Assembly (NCBI RefSeq): GCF_937616625.2
Contig: NC_065570.1
Location: 1,498,001 to 1,562,000, forward strand
Length of the DNA: 64,000 nucleotides
Direction: 5' to 3'
From: Mercurialis annua
Taxonomy: Eukaryota; Streptophyta; Magnoliopsida; Malpighiales; Euphorbiaceae
Shown: positions 1 through 9,124 of the stretch, piece by piece
Position numbering within the stretch: position 1 is the stretch's first letter
Layout of the letters: the number at the start of each line of letters is the position of its first letter
Made by a program: the position numbers and the translations under genes
Notes under the pieces: generated by a model
The model's database searches: none
Told to the model about the DNA's origin: nothing
What the model saw: the letters and a program-made list of their open reading frames with translations, nothing else

Positions 1-99
1 TGCTGGAGTCAAAATTTCATTGTTTTTCAATTAGTACACTAACATAAAATTAATTAATTTTTTTTGGTTATCAAACTATATTGTTTCTATATAACAGTT
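1..99 (-). other. Probable relic of a CRK first intron
   Basis: Short stretches here resemble the first intron of CRK gene 1, in the same order. 'caattagtacact' followed by a run of 'attaattaat' recurs near 19380-19415, and 'tattgtttctatataaca' resembles 19766-19783. This suggests that another minus-strand CRK copy lies to the left of the window, with its intron 1 broken by the elements that follow. Only short similarity is visible. Confidence 0.3.
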
Positions 100-552
100 A
101 GGCAAAATGTATTGAAAGCACTCATCTTTTACTCTTTTCAATGACATAATAAACCGGTAAAATTGTTAATTTTGTCCAAATATGCACTTTTCACTTTCAA
201 TTATACTATAAATACTAAACTAAACCTCTTTTTCATTCGAAAAAAATTCAAATAAGTTGTTCGTTTTGATTTTTTCGAGTGAAAAAAAGTTCACATAAGT
301 CACTTATAAGGGTTATTTTAATTTTTTTTTCCGAGCGGAATAGAATCCAATTTACAAATTTTGGTACAATTGAATGTGAAAGGTACAAATATGGAGAAAA
401 TTAGCGATTTCACAAGGTCATGATATTATTGAAAAGAGACTAAAAATTATAGCACTACAATAAAACCTGCAATTTGTGACGGCGAAATATCCAAGGTGAG
501 GGTGCTATTGAAAAAAATTTGAAAGGTCGGTAGTTTTTCAGACCTTAAGCCA
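100..552. repeat. Hairpin-type MITE, degenerate
   Basis: The two halves are imperfect inverted copies. 'ttaattttgtccaaatatgcac' near 165-187 pairs with the complement of roughly 365-410. No autonomous partner is visible and no clean target duplication could be recognised. The large MULE inserted at its right border. Confidence 0.4.
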
Positions 553-561
553 TTATCAAAT

Positions 562-711
562 GGATTGGGATTCTCTCAAGTTTTAATAAACATGACCTAT
601 CATGTTAAGTAAATCTAGACCGTTCCTTACAATAGATGGCCCAGATTTAATTATACAACATTAACTCCTATTCTCTAAAATTCACGTGTTAAAAATCTAA
701 ACTAACACCGT
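562..711 (+). repeat. MULE left terminal inverted repeat
   Basis: About 150 bases match the complement of 8713-8862 with roughly two substitutions (C/T near 650 and near 709). Beyond 711 the two ends diverge. The 9-bp target duplication TTATCAAAT lies immediately outside, at 553-561. Confidence 0.92.
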
Positions 712-1176
712 TTAGAGTTTTGATAAACATCAAAACTGACTTCCCGTTAAATCTGCCACCACTCCACTCTTCAATAAAATCCAAATATAACAAAGAACCA
801 ATAAAAGAACAAAATGAGTATAATCAGATGATATATTTAAGCAAAATCCAGAACACCATATTTTTGTAGTTATGTTGAAACTTTAAACAGCTTATAATAA
901 AATTAGAAATTCATAAACCAGAATTACATCACTACAAAGAACAAAAAAAGATATCTTCTCAGAATCATAAACGAGAAATGAAAAAGAGAAACTTTTTAAA
1001 TACATAAACCATAAATTGCAGCAAAGAGTTTGAAAATATTAAGAATAATATCTTCTGAAGACATAACCACAAACTAATAAAATACCACTTACAACTATCT
1101 CTGGTCATTATAAATAGTTTGACATCTGAATCAAAATAAATGGCCTTTAAAAAAGTAATTATCTTGAAAAAACACT

Positions 1177-4100
1177 TCATACAATATTTGACTTATGCAA
1201 TGATTGTATGGAATCCATTGGCAATACTTGACTTCCACCCATAACAGCCTACATATAAGAAATATACTTTGTATTAATTTATAGAATTTCCGCATTTAAT
1301 CAACTATCTATTTAAGAATGAAAGCTTACCACATAAAACTGATCGAAAGTATTTTGAGAAGAATTGTTCATATAATTTGAACTTTGTGGCAACAATGAAA
1401 AATTGTCTGAATTCTGTCAAAAAAACACATAGGAATTCAGTCAGGATAAAATTTAAAAGGCAAAAGTTACTTAAAACAAACAAGTTATTATTAAAAAACC
1501 TATAGATAAGAATATTTTTATGTAAAAGCTTATAAGTAAATTGAAGTATACAAACCTTTTTAATTTCATTCTTATGATGATCTTTCTTTGTTTTCTTTGT
1601 CTTCTTATTATGTTGGGTTTCAACCGAACTTTTTAGTCGTTTTCGACCTTTCCGACCGGTTCTTTTCTTTAAGCCCTTCACATTCTTAATCAAATTTTCC
1701 ACCTCAACTCTTTTTTCTGACAAGGAGGAACATGTCTTTTGGTTATCTTCGGAACAATTGCTGAACTTTGAACCCATCGCTGTAATTTGCTTGTTTAACT
1801 CATCAATAGCTTCATCAATTAACTTATATGTATCCTCAAATTCAGATGCTGCAGATGCCAATTTCACTAATTTAGAGCAAAGATATCTATAGCGTTGTGT
1901 CACAACCAATTTAACATCTTCATGAACTATCTTTCCACTAACATTCTCTACATTTTCACTCTTTGCTTTTCTTGTCCACCTCTTCACAATGTAATGGTCA
2001 GGAATTAGTTTTATATCCATCACATCAAGAACTTTCAAAGCATGACAACATAGAATACCAAAAGTTTCAAATTTCTTGCAACTACATGTGACTGTTTCTG
2101 CTGATGGAACCCCTTTGACATTGTACACTCCTTCACGGTCAAAAATTGCAACACTATATTCATAACTTTCTTGAATCTCTTGTCGACTTTTTATGAAGGC
2201 TGCTAATGACCAGTCATATTCATTCTGAAATAACTCAAAAATAGGCGGAGTATAGATTTTTGCAGCTTGTTGTAACAACGGAGATTTCTGCATTCTTAAT
2301 TTAGGCAACTTTTCTCTTGAGCTATACTCAGCCTTTAATTCATTATAGCGCTTATCCTCTAAAACTCGTTCAAAGTGCTTAAAAAATTGAGAAATGTCCA
2401 AATCTGATTTCAAATAATCCTTCAAGTCTCCATTTAAACTTTCACTAAGTTGTGTACTACGCACTCCTAAAGTGCACGTATTTTTCATATAACACTTAGC
2501 CCATTTTTCTTTCACCTTGTAAATTCTATTTAACCAATTATTATCTTGGATGTTGTAACGACAAAGCATACCTTCCCAAGCGGCTTGAAATGTTACTTCT
2601 TCATCATACGCATAAATACAAGCTTTCAAGTCTTTAAGAAGATTTGAACCATCCTTCAACAAATTTCCTAAATTCTTAACAGCATTTTGCATTATATGCC
2701 AAGTACATAAGCCATGATATGTTTCTGGCATTATTTCAGTCAAGGCACTAGCCATTGCTAGATCTTGATCAGTGAAGATAGTTTTTGGCTTCTTTTGCTT
2801 GTGGGCCTCTAAAAATGTTCTAAACAACCATGCAAAAGATTCACATGTCTCATCGTATAAAAGAGCAGCCCCAAAAATAGTAATTTCTCGATGATGATTG
2901 AAGCCTATAAATACACCAAGAGGCCTAAATTCTTTATTTGTGCTATATGTGGTGTCAAAAGTAATCACATCACCAAAATGAGCATAATCAATTATCATTC
3001 TTGCATCAGCCCAAAAAATATTTGTTATTTGTTCATCTTCATCCAACTGAACAGCATAAAAAAAAGACGGATTATCTAATGATTGTTGTTGAAAGTACCT
3101 TAACAAGCTTCCGGCTTCTCCATACATTAAGTCTCGTTGTCGTTTACGTCGAAGATAATTCTTTTGGTCCAATAAAATATAGCCAACGCTTGATTTTCCT
3201 CCATTATGTCTACTCATTAGTTCATAAGATGATTTTGTCTTAATTCCGGATGCATCAGCCAGATCAATTTCAAATGCTTGCGCTTTCGATATTTTCCGTT
3301 GAGATGACATCATATGGGCAGTCTCTGAAAGATGAAGATAGTGATTATGATCAACTACAAGATCATGTATCTTATATTTTTCGCTTTCCTTCACAAAGGT
3401 GATTCCTACGCGTGCAGGACAATTTGTTCTAGTCTCAGCTCGAGGATGTTTAGTCAAATTGTCACGTTTGTCTTCTCTTCGTGATCCCTCTTTATTGCAA
3501 ACAAATCGGGCGGATGATATTTTTCCATCTTTTTTGTTCTTATTAAACCATTGCTTTCGACTATCAAAACCATTTCTCGCACCATAAGCCATCCAAAATT
3601 GCCATGCATCTTCAATAGTATCAAATTCCATGCCAATTTTAGGAATTAAACCATCTTGTACATAATTAGAACTGCATAAAACATAATTAATTGTTAATTT
3701 TAGCATAAACAAATATAGTTTAATTACAACCAAGGAAATGGTTTGACATAGCAAAATATAGTGCAAGTGTGCTATAGAAATGGTACAAAGTATTAGAAAT
3801 TCCAATGATTATTGTCACTACACGTCTTTTTTATCTGGGTGAAGTATTTTGTAATTCAAGATTTTAGAGAACTCAATTACACAAAATTAAAGTTAAAATT
3901 AAGATTATAACACTACTACATAACTCACTTTCGGCAACAGTGGATAACTGTTGCATAATGTACAAAAACCGTTGCCGTAAGTCTACTGCAACGGTTTTAA
4001 ATCAGCTACATTTGCGGCCGCTGCAATAGGTTTTAATAGCTATTGCAACAGATTTTTTAATCTATAGTAATAGAAATAAAACCGTTGCAATTAATAACAA

Positions 4101-7100
4101 AGGCAGCGGTTTTAAACATCTTATGTAACAGTTGAATAACGTAGTTTAGGCAGCAGTCCTTTTTATAAGGCAACGGTTTATATAGTACTTTATGCAACAC
4201 TTATATATACTATTTGCAATGGCTTGACTAAAACTTTAAGCAACGGTTTATATAGAAAAGACAACGGTTTTTATTTGAGGAATAAAAATTAAAAACCGAA
4301 TTATTCGCTAAATTTAGAACCAGAAAACATTCACTAAAATTAGAAACATAAAATATTCACTAAAATTAAAAAACGGAAAATATTGATTAAAGTCAAAATC
4401 GAAAAATATTTCATCCATTACATCACGAAAATACTCCATTCATCTATTACATCACAAAAATATTTCATTCTTTACACCAAAAACAAAAAATATTCACCAA
4501 AAACGGAAAATATTCCATCAAAATTATTGAAGAACTGCTTCCTTCTTTGTTCTTCAAATTGCTTATCGTAACCCCTCTTCCATAAAGAAGTGCACAACCG
4601 GGAGGCCTCTCACCTATAACAGTGGAAAAAGCATCACTTCCATTGTTTTGGAGCTCCTGTAATTTGGAGTGCACCAGAAATTAGTATGAAGAACGATAAG
4701 AATTAATAAACCACTAATTGGATATAACACAAAATTAATTCAACAAAAGTAGAGTAGCAACAATTTCTAATTGCAAAAATAGAGCTATACACGAGAAACT
4801 TACAATCTTGCTTAACATGGGAACTCATCATAGAATCACATTGTAGTTGATAGTTGCCATAAATAAATATAAGAATAGCTAGATCTCAAAGTAAACAAAC
4901 AAATCATAAACTTTTGTAATTCTAAAGTGTCATATAAGGACCCGTCTCATCATTCAAAATCATCGAGATGAGAATTAACCTATTGAATATTTCTCAATGA
5001 TAACATACAACATTAAAACACATCAACCAACATGGCAAGGGTTAAATATTTGAATGCCAACATTATAAATAGGCTTTGACATTATATCAATAGACCAACA
5101 GTATGAATCTACAAGTTATTTAACAATATAAGACAAACCAAACTCATGCATGTAAATAATTAATACAAAAATGACGGGAAATCAACAATAATCTATAATT
5201 GATTATTTATTTGTTTTTTAATAGAAGTTCCGTTTTGCTTGGGCATTATTAGAAAAACTTAAAAATAAGCAGGCTAACAAGGATATAGCGCAAGAAATAA
5301 CTTACAACAAAAGCCAGTTGCCATCAAATATCTGAAAAGCATCCACAGGCGCCGGAGTAGAATTCATATAAATTAAACCCATCTTTTTCTTTCCGAAGGA
5401 ACTATATACCTTTTCTGAAAATGCCTGGAACAAAAAAAAGTCTTCTCACTTCAAGCTTATTTAGAATATCAACAAGACATAACCATGACTCAGTGCATTC
5501 CGTGAATTTAACACAGTAACTAAAGTAACTCAGCAGTTTTTGTTACTCACCATTTGTAAAAAAAATTAGGCTAAATCATGGTCAATTTTTCCTCCGCCGT
5601 TACATTTATATAATGATCCCCAATCAACCTGAAATAGATTGCATTGCACAAATATCACAACAATAAAATAATGGACTAAGAAGTTGTACAAGGCAACTCG
5701 TATTCATATGGATTGTCCAATGCTTTCCATTCCATTATAAAAAGGTAGAAGTCAATTCAAATATATATATGATTGGGAAAGATTATTTCTAGTGCAGCAT
5801 ATCTGAAAAGGGATGGAAAAATATCATAATCGCCAAATTAAAAATAGGAGTTTTCCGTGTCCATTCAGCCACAAAGATTAAAAAATTTATATTAGAAAAA
5901 ACAAAATGGTGGCGATAGAAGTAAGAGCTTTATGCAATTACTGAGACCATTGATGTTGATAAAGGTGAGAGACATTAAGCTTATTCAATCAGACTTCAAT
6001 AATATGCTAGTGCATTATGCTGAAAATTAGAATACCTTGGATCCAAAAGAAACTCATTTGGAATATAGTTGATTCCGACCCATAAATTTGCAGCAGCTCC
6101 GAGATCGATGATCTTGAATATACGAGACCATGCTCCAGTTTTAAAATAAAGCTTTCCATAAAATAAAGCTTTCAATAATACAAAAATTGTACACACAAAA
6201 AGGGGCATAAGGAGATGTTCTCCAAAACACCTACAATATACAACAAATGAATCACTTAAAATGACCAAGCAGCCATAAAAAAATAAACATATAGGTAGAT
6301 AGTATTAGTTCAAAGAACATAAGCAGCTAATATAGAGCTGTATCAACCCTCATATAAAACTCAAGTTTAGATTATCACTCCAACACACAAGCATGACCTA
6401 CAGGTCAAATAACCCACAGATAGTACAATCACGCATATAGTCCAGCATAATGACCTTGAGCTTATACCATACATTAATTCCAAAAGATATTTATATTTTT
6501 ATCAAAATGTTTGCCCACATATAGAGATTTCATTTTTACACCTTAAAACTTGGTGGTCTTCTTCAATGCGAATCATATCTTTTTAATCCTTTCCTCACAT
6601 AGAAAGGATTTAACCATCTAAATTAAACCAAATATAAAAGAATTACAGTTAAACCTAATTAACATCAAATAAAACAAATGCAAACAAACAATTAATTTTA
6701 CAGTTAAACCTACGTAACCATCTGAGCGATGGCCTTAACATCGTCGTTGGCATCAAGCACCGCCTTTCGCGTCGGCAGCGAGCACAGGCTTTTGCGTCAA
6801 CAACGACGTCGATATCGACATCAGCAACGAGCAGGTCTTTGGCGTCAGCATTAGCGTCAATATCGACTCCGGCAGCGAGCAGCGGTGTTTGGCTGCAGCT
6901 CCCCCTCTCTCGCCCTTTGGTTTTTTTCACAGATCAATCACTCATCACCAAAAATATCAATAAAACAAATGATAAATAAGAAAAGATTAGCAAATCAATG
7001 ATTAGCAGATACTATAAACACATACCTGAAATAAAGAGCAAGAAGATATATGAGTCGAAGCAAGTAATTGTAGTTGCTTGAACAGCCGACAGTGAAATCA

Positions 7101-8543
7101 GTATCTAATTAAAAAATTGACGATAAGGATAAACATGTACACTCAGATAATTTTTTAGCACAAAACGAAACCACAAATATCATTAATCAATTCCATTATT
7201 AATCAAGTATACAGATTACAGATGAATACAGTTCTAAAACCTAAAATATTATGGATCAATACACTTCTAAAACCTAAAAATTTATAGATCAATACACTTC
7301 TAAATTCAAGATGTGAAATGCTAGGATAGTAATAGTACTGAATTGACAGCAAGTTTCATTGAGACATTTCTACAAACACTTGGATTAACTTTGCTAAAAA
7401 GTGAAATTAAGGAAGAGAGACGGAGAAAAAATGGAAAAACAAACCTATTCATATCCCAAAGCTAATCCTACAAAAACAAACTAAATAATTACAATTCAAA
7501 TTAATTAAACGAAAACTTCGATGCATTAGCAATGAAAGAAGTGGAGTTTTGTTAATTTTGTTAGTCTTACTTAATTGTGTCGTGCTCGAGCGATTGAAAG
7601 CGCGGGATTTGCTGTTCTTTGTTGGATTCGAACAATTGGATTCGATCTTTGATTACCGCGTTGAGATAATCTTCCTCTTTAGTATGGGAAGCCTTGGCTG
7701 TGGCATTCTTAGCGGCGGAAATTGTGGCGGCAGGAAATGACGAGAGAAATCTCCGGCGAAGGCGAGAGAGATTAGAAATGAGAAGAGTTGGAAAAGAGTA
7801 ACGGCAATAGCAGAGCAGTACACAACATAACAGAAAGTTAGGTTGAAAAAGAGGGTCCATGGCTTTTTGACTCGTTATATGGAATGCTATGATTTTCTTC
7901 TTCCTCTTTAACTTGAGTATAAATTTAGGCTATTGCGACCCGAAATTTTTTTATTTGAGGAAAAGAATCAAATTAGGTCCTAAATTTTAGTTATATTTTT
8001 ACATATTCCAACCGGATAAACAAATTAAGTCCTAAATTTTATTTATATTTTTACATATTCCGACCGGATACAACTACAATCCCTGTTAATAAACTTATTG
8101 CGACCAAATTAAATTTCTTTGCAAATATTCGGTACTTACAACATCAATTTTTTTACAGTGTTATTTACTAATTTTAAACATTTATTTCAATATTAAATAG
8201 TTTATTGTTTATTAGAACTTATAATATAGTTAAAAATATAATTTGGTATGAATGATAAAAGACAACAGTTTAAAAGTGTTGCTAGATTCAGTCAAACTGT
8301 TGCATTTTCTTAAGCTAATGCAGCAGTTTTCCATATCTGCTGTCTTATGTTGTAAATTTCAGAATTTTGTTAATTTCTCTGCAACGGTTTTTAACCGTAA
8401 CCTTTCTGTTGCCTTATATATACTATTGCAACAGTATCAATAGTGTTGCTATGCTAGTGTTGCTCAAAGTGACTTGTGTGGTAGTGTAATTTACTATACC
8501 TTGATGGAAGTATCGGCAATTGACAATGAAGATTAGAATTCAT
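1177..8543 (-). CDS. FAR1/MURA-type MULE transposase (spliced, four exons)
   Basis: By sequence this is the transposase that cuts and moves the MULE around it. Exons on the minus strand, read from splice signals and frame, are 8543-8500, 3671-1556, 1413-1330 and 1248-1177. They join in phase to about 771 residues. Seen in the protein: a FAR1-type zinc-binding N-terminal domain (about residues 31-128, with [11 protein letters not shown] and HNHYL), a MULE transposase core (DVITFDTTY near 249 and TDQDLAMA near 313 carry the catalytic aspartates) and a SWIM zinc finger ([15 protein letters not shown] near 546). The C-terminus is lysine-rich. Exon 1 encodes only 14 residues, ends in a two-base split codon and is completed by the first base of exon 2. 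A whole CACTA element occupies intron 1. FAR1/FHY3 host regulators share this architecture, but the position inside perfect MULE termini favours a transposase. Expression is unknown. Confidence 0.85.
3932..4270. repeat. Left subterminal repeat region of the CACTA element
   Basis: Many copies of a 9-10 base motif related to GCAACGGTTT or AACCGTTGC occur in both orientations, for example 'accgttgccg', 'tgcaacggtt' and 'aggcaacggt'. The same motif fills 8255-8465 at the other end. In CACTA elements such arrays bind the element's accessory protein. Confidence 0.75.
4535..4674 (-). pseudogene. Fragment of a plant En/Spm-type transposase (Ptta family)
   Basis: The minus strand encodes [13 protein letters not shown] followed by an [15 protein letters not shown] stretch. 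The 'P-G-x-x-x-x-YGRGVT' pattern recalls the C-terminal part of plant Ptta/En/Spm transposases (Transposase_24 type). Only about 45 residues remain, with no catalytic region. It is the only piece of CACTA-type protein I can recognise in this element. Identification from memory of the family pattern is tentative. Confidence 0.45.
5306..5424 (-). pseudogene. Captured exon of an unidentified host gene
   Basis: An open stretch of about 40 codons on the minus strand is bracketed by a good acceptor (TTGTTCCAG, ending at 5425) and a canonical donor (GTAAGTT, starting at 5305). It reads [20 protein letters not shown] and continues with a proline-containing segment to GNWLL. It looks like a normal plant coding exon, in the same orientation as the other captured pieces. 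I do not recognise the parent gene. Confidence 0.45.
6036..6150 (-). pseudogene. STN7: Captured exon fragment of the STN7 thylakoid protein kinase
   Basis: The minus strand encodes [20 protein letters not shown] followed by NEFLLDPR, then a splice donor (AG|GTATTC at 6036/6035). This matches the magnesium-binding DLG/activation segment of the STN7/Stt7 state-transition kinases, which phosphorylate light-harvesting complex II in chloroplasts. In STN7 proteins the segment reads, from memory, DLGAAADLRVGINYIP, so D-to-N and R-to-W changes are visible here. No ATP-binding loop or HRD motif is present, so no kinase activity is possible. The left edge of the homology is uncertain. The retained exon-donor boundary shows capture from genomic DNA rather than mRNA. 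Confidence 0.65.
6735..6905. repeat. GC-rich short tandem duplication inside the CACTA element
   Basis: This island is much more GC-rich than its surroundings. About two and a third diverged copies of a unit near 50 bp are visible, each with 'gcagcgagca' or 'gcaacgagca', then 'gcgtca', then 'atcgaca' or 'atcgact'. On the minus strand the copies read as repeated [15 protein letters not shown] peptides. Origin is unknown; it may be another captured fragment. Confidence 0.4.
7571..7860 (-). pseudogene. Captured first exon of threonyl-tRNA synthetase
   Basis: The minus strand starts with ATG at 7860 and encodes an arginine- and serine-rich, transit-peptide-like leader ([14 protein letters not shown]). 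It continues with [19 protein letters not shown] and a segment ending SLEHDTIK. This matches the N-terminal start of plant threonine-tRNA ligases (KDxxYLxxVIxxRIxLFE...SLxHDPIK, just before the TGS domain). The exon stops at a consensus donor (GTAAGACT, starting at 7570), where the real gene would be expected to continue with VTLPDG. The TGS, editing and catalytic domains are absent. The start codon, leader and splice donor are intact, so a chimeric transcript could begin here. Confidence 0.65.
8255..8465. repeat. Right subterminal repeat region of the CACTA element
   Basis: Repeated GTTGCA, GCAACAGT and GCAACGGTTTTT motifs in both orientations mirror those at 3932-4270. They lie just inside the right CACTA terminus. 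Confidence 0.75.
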
Positions 8544-8712
8544 ATTTGAAAGGTAGATAGTAATCTGATAAAAGATAATATACACCAGAACATAACTTTA
8601 TTTATGTTTTGCTTCTTACTGGATACAATTGATGATTTAGCGGGAAAATTAATTTTGGAGAAACAGAGTGGTGGCAAAGTTAGCGCCAAGATAATTAACA
8701 TTTTATAGTTTA

Positions 8713-8862
8713 ACAGTGTTAGTTTAGATTTTTAACACGTGAATTTTAGAGAATAGGAGTTAATGTTGTATAATTAAATCTGGGCCATCTATTATAAGGA
8801 ACGGTCTAGATTTACTTAACATGATAGGTCATGTTTATTAAAACTTGAGAGAATCCCAATCC
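8713..8862 (-). repeat. MULE right terminal inverted repeat
   Basis: This is the inverted copy of 562-711. It lies about 170 bp upstream of the transposase start codon at 8543, so the promoter of the transposase gene probably lies in or next to this repeat, as in other MULEs. The target duplication TTATCAAAT follows at 8863-8871. Confidence 0.92.
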
Positions 8863-9124
8863 TTATCAAATTTCATCCTTTTTTTTGAATTTTCAGTTTT
8901 TTTGGTAAATCCCCAAAAAGAGCAGAATTGCTATAGACCAATTAAACAAGTTCAGCATAGTTGATACAACTTAGTTGGAAAAACCTAGAAACAGCCCTCA
9001 CTGCAACAAACCAGGGAACAAGGCAACAACAACAGAACTAAACAAGCAGCAGCTAACTACCTACATTTTAGCTTTAACTGCAAAAGAAATATTCTTCACC
9101 ACACTATCAATGGGAATTATAGAG

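Larger units (their letters stand above)
3911..8486. mobile_element. CACTA (En/Spm-type) transposon carrying host gene fragments
   Basis: The ends read CACTACTACATAACTC inward from the left and CACTACCACACAAGTC inward from the right (complement), followed on both sides by ACTTT. They are flanked by a 3-bp duplication TAA (3908-3910 and 8487-8489), as expected for CACTA elements. Both subterminal regions (about 3932-4270 and 8255-8465) are packed with short repeats built on GCAACGGTT or its complement, the usual transposase-binding arrangement. Only a small transposase-like fragment is visible inside, so the copy is probably non-autonomous. The rest holds exon-like pieces of unrelated genes, all on the minus strand. 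It lies in intron 1 of the MULE transposase gene. Confidence 0.9.
562..8862 (-). mobile_element. Mutator-like DNA transposon (MULE), about 8.3 kb, with a nested CACTA element
   Basis: The element is bounded by inverted repeats of about 150 bp that begin GGATTGGGATTCTCTCAAG on both strands. I see only about two differences between the two ends. It is flanked on both sides by the same 9 bases, TTATCAAAT (553-561 and 8863-8871). A 9-bp duplication with long inverted termini is the hallmark of the Mutator superfamily. Inside lies a spliced FAR1/MURA-type transposase gene on the minus strand, so this looks like a potentially autonomous copy. The bases between 3911 and 8486 belong to a later CACTA insertion; without it the MULE would be about 3.7 kb. 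Near-identical termini and a perfect duplication imply recent movement. Confidence 0.93.

Noticed and set aside
5996..6268. Functional kinase gene in the CACTA element
   Set aside because: Only the activation segment of STN7 is present. There is no ATP-binding loop, HRD motif or C-lobe.
1177..8543. Host FAR1/FHY3 transcription factor
   Set aside because: The domain order is the same, but the gene lies inside perfect inverted repeats with a 9-bp target duplication, so a MULE transposase is the simpler call.
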